Below are positions 1-9,498 of a stretch of 56,181 nucleotides of DNA, one piece after another. The stretch is from Dyadobacter flavalbus (GTDB lineage Bacteria; Bacteroidota; Bacteroidia; Cytophagales; Spirosomataceae): the NCBI RefSeq assembly GCF_006149045.1, contig NZ_VBSN01000032.1, positions 1 to 56,181 of the forward strand, read 5' to 3'. The translations under genes and the position numbers were made by a program. How positions within the stretch are numbered: position 1 is the first letter of the stretch; each line of letters starts with the position of its first letter. The notes beneath the pieces are model-generated. The model made no database searches. It saw only the letters and a program-made list of their open reading frames with translations, and was not told the DNA's origin.

Positions 1-2
1 GT

Positions 3-314
3 GTGACAATGAATACCGACTGGAAAAATCCCCGGCTTGACAAGGACGCCGGCCGAGGTGCGCACAACCATTTTCCGCAGTGGCAGCATGCCTTCAAAAC
101 GAGTACGCTCCGAAATGTTTCCAAAACAGCGCCATATATGCACAATGGCGCTTATGAGAGTTTGCAGCAGGTGATGGAATTCTATAATGAAGGCGGTGGC
201 GCTGGACTGGGCCTGCCAGTCCCTAACCAGACGCTTGCAACAGATAAACTCAGGTTAACAAAGCCGGAAGTAAAGCTGATTATCCTGTTTATGGAAAGCT
301 TGACAGACCATTAA
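3..314 (+). CDS. Di-haem cytochrome c peroxidase (MauG/CcpA family), C-terminal part
   Basis: The reading frame is open to the left edge, so only the last ~103 residues of a longer protein are visible. The stretch FKTSTLRNVSKTAPYMHNGA, followed by a VMEFYNEGG segment and a C-terminal helix ending in LFMESL, is the standard end of bacterial di-haem cytochrome c peroxidases, which reduce hydrogen peroxide in the periplasm. The CxxCH haem sites would lie upstream, outside the window. The GTG/ATG codons at 3 and 9 are probably internal. The gene precedes a TonB-dependent receptor and a surface phosphoesterase on the same strand. Confidence 0.85.
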   Translation: MTMNTDWKNPRLDKDAGRGAHNHFPQWQHAFKTSTLRNVSKTAPYMHNGAYESLQQVMEFYNEGGGAGLGLPVPNQTLATDKLRLTKPEVKLIILFMESLTDH

Positions 315-580
315 GAACATTCATGTTTCGCGCTACATAAAAGGCTGTCCGCAGATTACTGTTTTGGGCCACTTTTCTGTTTATTGTTGGATTGATGACC
401 TTTGTACCGATCCATTCTATTGGGTCCTGTACGGAAAAATCTCAATAACTGCATCAGAACCATTCACTAAAAAATTCTACTGACATTAACCTTAACAAAT
501 TGGTAATTTTAAGGAAAGCTTTTCACTGAATAGAAGACTTAGATTTACCTGCCTGTATTTATTACTATTGGTGGTTATCT

Positions 581-2599
581 ATGAAGAAATTCTGCTTTTG
601 TTTTTTCATGTTATTTTCTGCGCTACCCGGATTTTGCCAGGAGCCTGATTCACTTTATGCTAAACTACTGGACCAGGTAAATGTCACGGCAAGCAGAGTG
701 CAGCAGAAGACGTTGGAAACACCGGCTTCGGTATCGGTACTCAATGCCGGAACTGTGCAAACCTACCAACCAAGAAGCACGCCTGAGTTGTTGATGGGAT
801 CTGCTGGTGTTTTTGTTCAGAAAACAACACATGGAGCCGGATCGCCATTTTTACGTGGGCTGACTGGAAACCAGACGCTTATTCTTGTTGACGGCATTCG
901 GTTGAATAACAGCACTTTCCGGTATGGCCCTAATCAATACCTGAACACGATCGATCCTTTTACCATTGACAAGATTGAAGTTCTCAGAGGCGGCGGTTCT
1001 GTTGCATACGGATCGGATGCCTTGGGCGGAACGCTTCAAATACTTACCTCCACCCCTGGATTTTCTAAAAAACCATCTGTTCACGGCAAGGCAGTCACTC
1101 GGTTTGCGGCCGGAAATATGGAACAAACACTACGGGCAGGAGTGGAGCTCTCCGGTCCGCGTGCTGCATTCTCCGGCGGAGTAAGTATCCGTAATTTTGG
1201 GGATTTGCTAGGCGGGGATACAACCGGTAAGCAGTCTCCAAGTGGATACAAAGAATGGGATTTTGATGCAAAGCTGGTTTTTGGATTAAGTGACGCTTGG
1301 ACGCTCACGCTTGCCCATCAATCCGTTTTCCAAAAACATGTACCGCTTTTTTACAGATATAAACTGGAAAATTTTGCTTTGAATGAGTTTAATCCGCAAA
1401 AGCGTTCGCTTAGTTATTTTAAGATAAATGGCAGAACATCCAGTAAATGGGCATCTGAAATCGCGCTGACCGGATCATGGCAAACCAGCAATGAAGGCCG
1501 GCTCAGCCAGAGAAAAGGCAGCAACAGTCTGCGGACCGAAACCGATAAAGTTCAGACAACCGGACTGATCTTTCATATACAATCCGATGTCTCTGAATTC
1601 TGGAAAGCAAGTTCTGGTATTGAAATATACTATGATCTGGTAAAAAGCGACAGGATTGATCAAGCTGCCGGTTCTGGCCCGACCGTAAGCCGCGGACTTT
1701 ATCCAGACAACAGTAAATACCTGAACTATGCTATTTACTCGCTTCATCAATTAAAGCTTTCTGATTGGCGGTTTTCATTTGGTGGACGTTTTAACGGTTT
1801 TCGGATCAAAGTGGCGGATAATGTACTGGGTGATGTGTCGGTAAAGCCAAAGGCTTTGGTAGCCAACGCTTCAGTCTCTTATTTGCTTGATAACCAGTCA
1901 AATTTCTATACATCTTTTCACTCTGGTTTCAGGGCACCGAATGTGGATGATATGGGAACGCTGGGCATCGTTGATTTTCGGTATGAATTACCCGCCTACG
2001 ATCTCAAACCCGAAACTTCGTACAACTTTGAAGCAGGTTATAAATTCCAGTCGGAAGGCTTTGCCATGACCGCAGCTTTATTTCAGAATAACCTGCGGAA
2101 CCTGATCACACGTGTGCAGGTTGCCGGGCAGAAAATAGATGGAATAGACGTATACCGAAAGGAAAACGTAGAGCGCGCCTATATCCGGGGAGCGGAACTG
2201 GAAGCAGCACATTCTTTCGGCAGTTACTGGAAAATTTACGGATCATGTGCTTATAATTTTGGAGAAAATGTCACCAAAAATGAGCCGGTCCGCCGCATAC
2301 CGCCCTTAAACGGTAGATTTGGATTAGAGTATCGCCGAAATCAATGGTATGTGCGTCCGGAAACCTGGTTTGCAGAAAAGCAAACGCGATTGGCAGCAGC
2401 AGATACCGGAGATAACCGCATTCCCAAAGGCGGCACGCCGGGCTGGGTTGTGGTGAATTTAATGACTGGATTTGAAACAAGACATATTGCTGTAAATGCA
2501 GTCGCCCAAAATCTGGGAAACAAGGATTACCGTATGCACGGGTCGGGAATCAATGGCGTAGGCCGAAGCCTGTGGCTTACTTTGACAGGAAAGTTTTAA
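581..2599 (+). CDS. TonB-dependent outer-membrane receptor
   Basis: 672 residues. A signal peptide (about 1-20, ending PGFCQ) is followed by a plug domain at about 30-155, recognisable from VNVTASR, the FLRGLTGNQTLILVDGIRLN stretch and IEVLRGGGSVAYGSDALGG. A 22-strand-type barrel runs to a C-terminal phenylalanine (LTGKF), the usual outer-membrane assembly signal. It lacks the CarboxypepD-like and STN domains of SusC proteins, so it resembles the classical metal, haem or cobalamin receptor group. The ligand cannot be read from sequence. It lies 34 bp before the phosphoesterase gene and is probably co-transcribed with it. The ATG at 581 is chosen because the signal peptide starts there. Confidence 0.93.
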   Translation: MKKFCFCFFMLFSALPGFCQEPDSLYAKLLDQVNVTASRVQQKTLETPASVSVLNAGTVQTYQPRSTPELLMGSAGVFVQKTTHGAGSPFLRGLTGNQTLILVDGIRLNNSTFRYGPNQYLNTIDPFTIDKIEVLRGGGSVAYGSDALGGTLQILTSTPGFSKKPSVHGKAVTRFAAGNMEQTLRAGVELSGPRAAFSGGVSIRNFGDLLGGDTTGKQSPSGYKEWDFDAKLVFGLSDAWTLTLAHQSVFQKHVPLFYRYKLENFALNEFNPQKRSLSYFKINGRTSSKWASEIALTGSWQTSNEGRLSQRKGSNSLRTETDKVQTTGLIFHIQSDVSEFWKASSGIEIYYDLVKSDRIDQAAGSGPTVSRGLYPDNSKYLNYAIYSLHQLKLSDWRFSFGGRFNGFRIKVADNVLGDVSVKPKALVANASVSYLLDNQSNFYTSFHSGFRAPNVDDMGTLGIVDFRYELPAYDLKPETSYNFEAGYKFQSEGFAMTAALFQNNLRNLITRVQVAGQKIDGIDVYRKENVERAYIRGAELEAAHSFGSYWKIYGSCAYNFGENVTKNEPVRRIPPLNGRFGLEYRRNQWYVRPETWFAEKQTRLAAADTGDNRIPKGGTPGWVVVNLMTGFETRHIAVNAVAQNLGNKDYRMHGSGINGVGRSLWLTLTGKF

Positions 2600-2633
2600 T
2601 TATTTTTTATTCTACAATATCCCGTAATTCACC

Positions 2634-5132
2634 ATGACAAAAAAATTCAAGCTCGGACTTTGCTTGCTGATTTGCAATGTTCTCATCTATGGATGCAAGA
2701 AAAATATGGGTTCTTCACAGCAGCGTGAGGAGTTAGCCATTGTTAAAGAACTTTCTTCTAAGCGTATCGGCTTGCCCAATGGCTGGTCACTAACACCGGT
2801 TGGCAGAAGTCTGGACCTGGATGATTTGCCTTTGAATCTGGTGGTTTCTCCGTCGAAGAAATATCTGGCCGTTATCAATAACGGGCAAAGCACACAAAGC
2901 ATCATCTTAATTGATGCAGCTTCGGAAAAGGTGCTGGATTCTGCCCGGGTCACCAAGTCTTATCTTGGTTTGGCATTCAGTCAGGATGAAAAAACAATTT
3001 ATGCATCAGGTGGAAATGACAATACGATTCTGTTATTCAAAATTGAAGACCAGCAGCTGGTTCCCGCTGAGCCAATTATTCTTGGTAAACCCTGGCCGGT
3101 TAAAATTTCACCTACAGGGATTGCTGTTGATGATGCTCAGAACAGGATTTATGTAGTAACCAAAGAAGACAGCGCACTTTACATTTGTGATTCTCAAACC
3201 AAAAAGCCGATTGGCAAATTGAATCTTGGTGCGGCAGCTTACACGTGTCTGCTTTCCAATGACAAAAAGGAACTTTACGTCTCGCTCTGGGGCGGATCGC
3301 GGGTAGTAATCGTAAATACAGAAACGCAAAAAATTACTGCTGAAATTGCTACCAACAAGAATCCCAACGATCTGCTTTTAACCAAAGATGGTAAATACCT
3401 GTATGTTGCCAATGGCAATGACAACACGGTGGCGCTTATTGACCTTTCCAGACGCCAAATTTCGGAAACTTTGACCACGTCTCTTTTTCCGGATGCACCT
3501 GTCGGAACTACTCCGAACGGGCTCGCGCTGAGCGAGGATGAGAAAACACTTTACATCGCCAATGCAGACAATAACTGCCTTGCCGTATTTGACGTAGAAA
3601 CGAAAGGACGCAGTCACTCCATTGGGTTCATACCGACCGGGTGGTACCCGACCGCAGTGAAAACGATCGGCTCAAAAATTTTTGTTACCAATGGAAAAGG
3701 GTTTTCTTCCAAGGCCAATCCCAAAGGTCCAAACCCCAATCTGTTAAAAGTTCCGCAGCAAATAGGGCCTAACCCGCAGGCTTACACAGGTCGGGAGCAG
3801 TATATCGGAGGCTTGTTTAAAGGCACTTTGTCGATCATTGACGCGCCCTCGGCTGAAGCACTTTCCGCTTATTCACGTGTCGTTTATACCAATACACCGT
3901 ATACTAAAAACAAGGAATTGAATGCGGAAGGGGAAGCTGGAAATCCGATTCCGATGAAAGTAGGAGACAAGTCGCCAATCAAGTATGTTTTTTATATTAT
4001 CAAAGAAAACCGGACTTACGATCAGGTTTTGGGGGATATGAAAGAGGGGAATGGTGACGCTGCACTTTGTTTATTTCCGGAAAAGGTGACGCCCAACCAG
4101 CACGCACTGGCCTGCGAGTTTGTATTGCTTGATAACTTTTATGTCGATGCCGAAGTAAGTGCTGACGGGCATAACTGGTCATCGGCGGCTTATGCCAATG
4201 ATTATGTGGAAAAAAACTGGGTGACAAGTTATGGCGGTCGGGGCGGCACCTACGATTATGAAGGCAGCAAGGAAATTGCGCATCCGCGGGATGGATTCAT
4301 CTGGGACCATGCCTTGCGGGCGGGTGTCACTTTCAGGAGCTACGGCTGGTTTGCCGACGAAGGAAAAGCAAACATCAAAACACTGGAAGGAAACTATTGC
4401 CCAACTTTCAAAGGCTACAATCTGGGCTATATGGATATTGACCGTGAAGCAGCTTGGGAAAAAGACTTTGATGAGCTGGTTGCAGGCGACAAGCTTCCAA
4501 GATTAAATACGCTTCGCTTTGGAAATGATCATACTTCTGGTGCCAGCGTAGGCAAACCGACGCCCTTTGCAGCAGTGGCAGATAATGACCTTGCAGTCGG
4601 ACGTTTTGTTGAGCATCTTTCCAAAAGCAAGGTCTGGAATGAATCGGCTGTGTTTATCCTGGAAGACGATGCCCAAAATGGCCCGGACCATGTGGATGCA
4701 CACCGCTCCATTGCTTTTGTAGCAGGAGGTTTTGTAAAGAGAGGCTTTGTAGACCATACCATGTATTCGACCTCGGGCATGCTACGTACCATGGAGCTGA
4801 TCCTGGGCATAAAACCCATGAGCCAGTATGATGCCGCAGCTACGCCAATGTGGAGGTGTTTTAACAATACAGCCAATCCGGCAGGTTTTACATCCAAAGA
4901 AGCAGGCGTGGACCTCACCCAGAAAAACGTAGCTATTAATTCCAATTCGCGCCAATCGGATCAGTTTGATCTTTCTGTGCCCGACGCCATTGACGACCTG
5001 ATTTTCAGCCGGATCGTATGGCAAACAGTTCGTGGTGAAAAGAGCATAATGCCTGCTCCTCGCAGGGGCGCCTTTGTGAAACTTGCAAAAGGAGGAGATG
5101 ACGACGAGGAAGAAGAATCTGACGAAGATTAA
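2634..5132 (+). CDS. Surface lipoprotein with YncE-like beta-propeller and alkaline-phosphatase-like phosphoesterase domain
   Basis: 832 residues. A lipoprotein-type signal ends at Cys21 (YGCKKN). Residues ~55-400 hold YVTN-type propeller repeats (for example GKYLYVANGNDNTVALIDL). Residues ~445-740 are a phosphoesterase domain of the acid-phosphatase/phospholipase C superfamily, seen in YIIKENRTYDQVLGD near 450, NFYVDAEVSADGHNW, and FILEDDAQNGPDHVDAHR near 675, which carries likely metal ligands. The C-terminus is an acidic tail (GGDDDEEEESDED). The domain order matches Bacteroidota bifunctional YncE/alkaline phosphatase proteins. The natural substrate is unknown; a role in phosphate scavenging beside the TonB receptor is inference. 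Confidence 0.9.
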   Translation: MTKKFKLGLCLLICNVLIYGCKKNMGSSQQREELAIVKELSSKRIGLPNGWSLTPVGRSLDLDDLPLNLVVSPSKKYLAVINNGQSTQSIILIDAASEKVLDSARVTKSYLGLAFSQDEKTIYASGGNDNTILLFKIEDQQLVPAEPIILGKPWPVKISPTGIAVDDAQNRIYVVTKEDSALYICDSQTKKPIGKLNLGAAAYTCLLSNDKKELYVSLWGGSRVVIVNTETQKITAEIATNKNPNDLLLTKDGKYLYVANGNDNTVALIDLSRRQISETLTTSLFPDAPVGTTPNGLALSEDEKTLYIANADNNCLAVFDVETKGRSHSIGFIPTGWYPTAVKTIGSKIFVTNGKGFSSKANPKGPNPNLLKVPQQIGPNPQAYTGREQYIGGLFKGTLSIIDAPSAEALSAYSRVVYTNTPYTKNKELNAEGEAGNPIPMKVGDKSPIKYVFYIIKENRTYDQVLGDMKEGNGDAALCLFPEKVTPNQHALACEFVLLDNFYVDAEVSADGHNWSSAAYANDYVEKNWVTSYGGRGGTYDYEGSKEIAHPRDGFIWDHALRAGVTFRSYGWFADEGKANIKTLEGNYCPTFKGYNLGYMDIDREAAWEKDFDELVAGDKLPRLNTLRFGNDHTSGASVGKPTPFAAVADNDLAVGRFVEHLSKSKVWNESAVFILEDDAQNGPDHVDAHRSIAFVAGGFVKRGFVDHTMYSTSGMLRTMELILGIKPMSQYDAAATPMWRCFNNTANPAGFTSKEAGVDLTQKNVAINSNSRQSDQFDLSVPDAIDDLIFSRIVWQTVRGEKSIMPAPRRGAFVKLAKGGDDDEEEESDED

Positions 5133-5261
5133 TCAATGCTGATTATATCCTGAACATGTCCCGGCTTCTGATTGTTTTAATTCTTTCCTGTACGTTAATG
5201 CTACGGTACTGAAATTGGTAACCATAACCAATAAAAACGACATAATTCAAAGCCCTGATAC

Positions 5262-5303
5262 AAAAAAGGCTGTCCGGAACAAGATCTCCAGACAGCCTTT
5301 TTT
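5262..5303. terminator. Bidirectional rho-independent terminator
   Basis: An inverted repeat with arms AAAGGCTGTC (5265-5274) and GACAGCCTTT (5291-5300) is flanked by an A run on the left and a T run on the right. The stem can extend to about 13 bp and works in both directions. It can end the phosphoesterase operon on the plus strand and the SusD remnant on the minus strand. Confidence 0.8.
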
Positions 5304-5316
5304 TCTTGTTTTAAGC

Positions 5317-5535
5317 TTAATAACCTTCGTTCTGATACATTTTTTCAGGATCCAGTTTGTACTCGTCAAAAGGAATGGGGTAGTACCTGTCCTTTGGACC
5401 GAAATTGGATAGCTTGGCAAGGCCAAAGCTGGCCTGATCCTTGCTTTTGAAATAGGTTACAAGTTCCTGAGTTGTGAAAAAACGCAGCAAATCAAACCAT
5501 CGTTTGTCAAACGTTATAACTCCACAAAACATCAA
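5317..5535 (-). pseudogene. SusD/RagB C-terminal remnant
   Basis: About 70 codons carry the end of a SusD-family lipoprotein: DKRWFDLLRF, then YYPIPFDEYKLDPEKMYQNEGY as the terminal consensus (PIP..E...P...QN.GY). Full SusD proteins are about 450-600 residues; the N-terminal 85-90% is missing and the sequence upstream (above 5535) shows no matching frame. It is a trace of an older PUL, deleted up to a point near 5535. Its terminator at 5262-5303 survives. Confidence 0.8.
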
Positions 5536-5873
5536 GGTATCGGACGTAAAAAACCAGTAAATCTTTACCTGAATGCAGCTTGAATTTAATTATCAATGAT
5601 CAACTGATGGTCTGAAAAGTAGGGAGTACTTCAGTATTGATCAATACAGGAACACTTAACAGGATATCTACTATCGACTTTATGGCAAATCGCTTGATGA
5701 TATGCCTGTACCCATGTACAGGTAAGTAAAAACTAATTTCTTATTTTAAGATTATTAATGGTTTGTTAACTTTGTATTCTTTCTGACATCAATTGAAATT
5801 TTTATTGAAGTGCTTTTAATCACAATATAAAGAAGGTTTCTGGTAGTGATTCAGTATTCTTATTTGATTAAAC
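5536..5873. other. Intergenic stretch without recognised gene
   Basis: AT-rich, no convincing reading frame. It holds a small hairpin with arms CCTGTAC (5705-5711) and GTACAGG (5716-5722) around a 4-nt loop, without a T run. It is probably the scar where the older SusD gene was lost. Confidence 0.5.
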
Positions 5874-6202
5874 ATGAAAAAAGCCTTCAATTTGTTCCCT
5901 GACTGTACCGGAGTTCATACAAAAGCTGAATCTAACGGCTATTTTTTGCCGTTTATGACCACTGTATCTCCAACAATGTGCCCAGTGGAGACCTGGCCTT
6001 TATCGAACAGCGTGCCCATCCTTATACTGCTTCTGAACTAGTTTCGATCAACGAAAAATACTTCACTTCATTGTCCAAAGCGAAGGCGTACGTTAATGAC
6101 CACTTTTTTTCAGGTGCAGAATACTTTTCTTTGGCACAGTCTGAGCATGCCGAAAATATACTGTACACCCTTGTTGACAAAATTACTTACCTGATGGCTT
6201 GA
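5874..6202 (+). pseudogene. Small hypothetical protein, frameshifted in a T run
   Basis: An ATG at 5874 opens a frame (MKKAFNLFPDCTGVHTKAES) that soon leaves a coding-like course. A second frame is coding-like from about 5942 to the stop at 6202 (residues such as SGDLAFIEQRAHPYTASEL and ending KITYLMA). Adding a single T to the six-T run at 5942-5947 joins them into one protein of about 109 residues. The family is not recognised. It could be a genuine indel, a sequencing error, or a shorter protein starting at the GTG at 5978. Confidence 0.4.
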
Positions 6203-6225
6203 AAATGGTTGTGAATCGAAGGAAA

Positions 6226-6417
6226 TTAATGGTATACGAAAAGATATTGACAACTGAGACGAGAAATAAGGTAAAAATAATTGTCAGAGGCTATTATAGG
6301 ACTGATCGTTGATGTAGAAACCTCAAAGTTGTAAACATCCCTGATCTGGTCTTCAATGTTAGTAACGCTCATTCGTTTGGCATACAAGGATACAATTACC
6401 TCTTCGATGCCATCCAC
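6226..6417 (-). pseudogene. IS256-family (Mutator-type) transposase remnant
   Basis: The first ~45 residues, DGIEEVIVSLYAKRMSVTNI followed by EDQIRDVYNFEVSTSTIS, match the conserved DNA-binding segment of IS256-type transposases (usual form: LYAKGMSTRDIE...YG.EVS.S.IS). The frame then degenerates, and the DDE catalytic domain is missing. It is a dead fragment of an insertion sequence. Confidence 0.7.
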
Positions 6418-6608
6418 CCTATTCTCCCCACTTGGGAGCGATTATAGGCCGGGTCGCCAGTGCGATTGAAATTAGCGTCGCGGTCACAGGGAATACATAT
6501 AATTTCCAAATACTTGATTACGCATTTTCAATAACACACGCATGGCACTATGTTTAAAAAACTTATGCTAACTAACAATTGTTGCATTAGCTTGAGCATT
6601 CTCATTAC

Positions 6609-7928
6609 TTACTGGATAGATACAATTTCACCGAAGGCTTCACTGGTTTGCATAGTTGTATCATGATTTGTTACAATAACGTAAACTTCATAGGTACCAT
6701 CAGTAACTTCTTTTGTAATAGAAAACCGTAAATAAAATTGATTGAAGCAGGAAGCATGGATTCTGCCGGGTAAACTGGTCAGCAAATGCTCTTCTTTTGT
6801 TTTACGATTGATCAATTTTAGTTTAATATCTTCGGCATTAGGCTCTAACTGGATGTTTGCCAATATATCTTGGTCCCTCGCTATTATCTTGGTTTCTTTG
6901 TAGTAGCTGCATGCATTATTATTAAGCAAGTTTGACTGCGATAGGGACTGGATGTATGGTTGCGATGAAGAAGCAAGAAAATGAAGGTTGAAATGCCTGG
7001 GGTTCAGGATTTCAGTTATTTCATATTCTTTGGAGTTAACCAGGATTTTTGCACTGTAATCACCAAACGGCAAATCGGTAGGAACTGCGGCACTCAGACT
7101 ATTATCATCAATCCTTTTTAGTTGAATGCTTCTTGCAGGCATAAAGTCGTTGAAAATTTCCAATTCGTAATTATTATTTGGTAATATGTTGTAACCTGTA
7201 ACTACGAGTGACGCATTAGCAACAGACGCTTTCCAATCTGATGGGAACAATCCTAGCTTTCCATAAGTAATTTTAAGGATGGAAGGAAATTCAGCCTGTC
7301 TTTCTCCTACCTGAACAATTGGTGTATAATTTCCGACTGTCGAATTCAAAGGTATAGCGATTGCTAGTCTTTTTACTCCGTTTGTATCTGGCAAAATCAA
7401 GCCGGAGGTTCTGGTAATCTGACCGCTAATCGTATTTCTTAAATTAACAGGTATATCCTGGAAAAGCATTCCGGAATCATTTGAGAACGGGTAAGTGCCA
7501 AGATTATTCATATATATTTCGGCATATGCATTTGGTTCTATCTTTACCTCAATGTTTTTGGGATTTCCGGTAAATTCGAGAGGTACTGACGGCGAGACAT
7601 GGATATAGAAATTAGATGCACCATAGGTATCACTTTCAACAACAATTTCCACAGATTGTGCTTCAAATGGTAATCCCTGGCTAAGATCCGTGGCAACATG
7701 GAATTGGTTATTCAATTGAATTTTGGGCCGAATCAAATTACCATACGGATAGTCCACTGGCAATTTCACAAAAATCTGATTATTGAAGCGTTTAATGTTT
7801 TCATCACGAACGCCATCAATGTTAATTTCTTTAACTATCGAACCAATGTCGCCGTTGTAAGGATCAAGGTCTAATTCATCTTTACAGCCCAACACAATAA
7901 TCAGGAAAAAGGGCAGGAGATTTTTCAT
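6609..7928 (-). CDS. Cell-surface lipoprotein with repeated Ig-like segments, function unknown
   Basis: 439 residues. A lipoprotein signal with lipobox VLGC (Cys15) is followed by KDELDLDPYNG. The rest is predicted beta-rich with several repeats of about 90-110 residues of the IPT/TIG or bacterial Ig-like kind (for example KLGLFPSDWKASVANASLVV, and an NGTYEVYV-like ending of the last one). No catalytic motif is visible. A binding or adhesion role at the outer membrane is inference. It is a single gene between an IS256 remnant and an intact IS element. Confidence 0.7.
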   Translation of the reverse strand: MKNLLPFFLIIVLGCKDELDLDPYNGDIGSIVKEINIDGVRDENIKRFNNQIFVKLPVDYPYGNLIRPKIQLNNQFHVATDLSQGLPFEAQSVEIVVESDTYGASNFYIHVSPSVPLEFTGNPKNIEVKIEPNAYAEIYMNNLGTYPFSNDSGMLFQDIPVNLRNTISGQITRTSGLILPDTNGVKRLAIAIPLNSTVGNYTPIVQVGERQAEFPSILKITYGKLGLFPSDWKASVANASLVVTGYNILPNNNYELEIFNDFMPARSIQLKRIDDNSLSAAVPTDLPFGDYSAKILVNSKEYEITEILNPRHFNLHFLASSSQPYIQSLSQSNLLNNNACSYYKETKIIARDQDILANIQLEPNAEDIKLKLINRKTKEEHLLTSLPGRIHASCFNQFYLRFSITKEVTDGTYEVYVIVTNHDTTMQTSEAFGEIVSIQ

Positions 7929-8226
7929 TTTGCTAAAATGAGTAGTGGAAGTGATTTGCGACTGACTTACAAGGAGATGTCACCTTAAATCATAAATTCC
8001 AAAAGAGCACCCTCCTGAGTATTTTCTAAACGAAATTAATAGCGCGTTATTTTAAAAACATCAGCTACCAGCAAATTGAATAAATAATTAGCATTTGATG
8101 AGCGATTTTAATAATAGTCGATTATGATGGTCCCGCAATGTGGACCTGAATGCGAGCGATGCCCTTCTGATGACTGGCGAGAACAACCAGATACTGAATC
8201 ATCTAAATATATAAACGAAAAAGTTA

Positions 8227-9086
8227 AGAACGTGTTTGGGATTTGGGAAGAAAGGGGATCGTACCATCTTTGCAGTGACCAAACATTCAAGACTTGACTA
8301 AACAGTATGTTAGACTGACCGATCCCCAATGGAGCGCAATTTCGGGATTTTTGAATTTAAAAAGAAAAAGGAAATACGAATTAAGATCGATTATGGACGC
8401 CCTTTTGTATGTTGTCCGAACGGGCTGCCAATGGAGGAATCTCCCTGAGTGTTTTCCAAAATGGCAGTCGGTGTACTGGTATTTCAGCCGATGGAAGAAG
8501 CAAAATCTTTTTGCTGAGATCAATTGTCTTCTCAATCAAGTTGATAGGAAAAGAGAAAACAAGAACGAGCATCCATCATCTTTGTGCATTGATAGCCAGA
8601 GCGTTAAATTATCTCCGATGATTTTTGAAAACCGTGGTACGGATGCAAACAAAAAAGTGAATGGACGAAAACGACAGTTGTTAGTTGACACTGATGGAAG
8701 AATATGGTCTGTCCATGTTCATGCCGGTAATGAACATGATGGTCCCGCTGCGTTATATCTTTCTGCTGACATTCTTTGTCAAAATCAACGTCTTCAAAAA
8801 ATTTATGGAGATCAGGCATATAATGGTGTTTTTGCCCGTAAAATGCAGGAGTTCGGGATCGAATTTGAGAAGGCATCTCGTCCAGAATCGGCAAAGGGTT
8901 TTGTTCCTGTTGCAAAGAGGTGGGTTGTTGAACGTACCATTGCTTGGACGAATTTTTTCCGAAGAATCGTGAAGGATTATGAATATACCGTTTCTTCTTC
9001 TGTCGCCTGGATACTTCTGGCAAATATTCAACTGATGTTACAACGAATTAAACCGCCTCTCCAAACATAATTCCTAAACAAGCTCT
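8227..9086 (+). mobile_element. IS5-family insertion sequence, about 860 bp, apparently intact
   Basis: The ends are imperfect inverted repeats: the left begins AGAACGTGTTTGGG at 8227, and the right, read on the opposite strand, begins AGAGCTTGTTTAGG at 9086. Each end is bordered by a TA dinucleotide (8225-8226 and 9087-9088), which fits a 2-bp target duplication. One transposase gene fills the element. IS5-family members of the IS427-like group have this size and organisation. The boundaries were set by eye. Confidence 0.75.
8294..9070 (+). CDS. IS5-family DDE transposase
   Basis: 258 residues. The N-terminal DUF4096-like segment (LTDPQWSAISGF, then LRSIMDALLYVVRTGCQWRNLP and W.SVYWYFSRW) precedes a DDE domain: CIDSQSVK supplies the first Asp near residue 99, GDQAYNG the second, and WVVERTIAWTNFFRRIVKDYE the Glu with its Y/R-rich signature. 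All acidic positions are present and there is no frameshift, so the element may still be active. The annotated start at 8294 is TTG-like; it follows the left inverted repeat by about 50 bp. Confidence 0.93.
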   Translation: MTKQYVRLTDPQWSAISGFLNLKRKRKYELRSIMDALLYVVRTGCQWRNLPECFPKWQSVYWYFSRWKKQNLFAEINCLLNQVDRKRENKNEHPSSLCIDSQSVKLSPMIFENRGTDANKKVNGRKRQLLVDTDGRIWSVHVHAGNEHDGPAALYLSADILCQNQRLQKIYGDQAYNGVFARKMQEFGIEFEKASRPESAKGFVPVAKRWVVERTIAWTNFFRRIVKDYEYTVSSSVAWILLANIQLMLQRIKPPLQT

Positions 9087-9088
9087 TA

Positions 9089-9498
9089 GACACTTCTAAA
9101 AAACTTTGATACGTGGATTAAGTACAAAAGCTTAGCTTGATCAACAAGTAATTAGTTGAAAAATAAAGTTCTGGTTTAAGACTTATGTAATGTTAAAAGA
9201 TAAATCTAGTAATAGTACGGTAGAGGTAAGTAAATATTTTATTTAACATAATGTCAGTTATACAACAAGTAAAATACATGAATTTTTATAGAAAATATTC
9301 ATAATTACATGATAACTATTGAAATTTGTTAATATATATCTACTACGAAGATAACACTATAATAGCTATTTGATTTCTAATAATCAACATGTGATTAATT
9401 CTTAAACTGTAAACCTAATTCAGTAACATACGCTTCTTGAATATCTGATTTCTGGGAATACTTTATGGTGCATACCTATTTGCCAAAGTAAGCTTTTG
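9089..9498. other. AT-rich intergenic stretch with dispersed repeat copy 1
   Basis: No gene is seen between the IS and the universal stress protein. The stretch contains copy 1 of a repeat listed separately at 9240-9365. The rest is AT-rich with no clear terminator. Confidence 0.5.
9240..9365 (+). repeat. Dispersed ~125-bp repeat, copy 1
   Basis: It starts TATTTAACATAATG, continues AGTTATA.AACAA, and contains TACGAAGATA 100 bp after its first base. Copy 2 at 33381-33506 has the same elements at exactly the same offsets and aligns without gaps along its length (about seven in ten bases by eye). Copy 3 is a shorter, inverted relative at 30087-30116. Function unknown. Confidence 0.55.

Noticed and set aside
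5215..5412. Plus-strand frame of 65 codons with a hydrophobic stretch
   Set aside because: It runs through the terminator and antisense to the SusD remnant, whose protein motif is clear.
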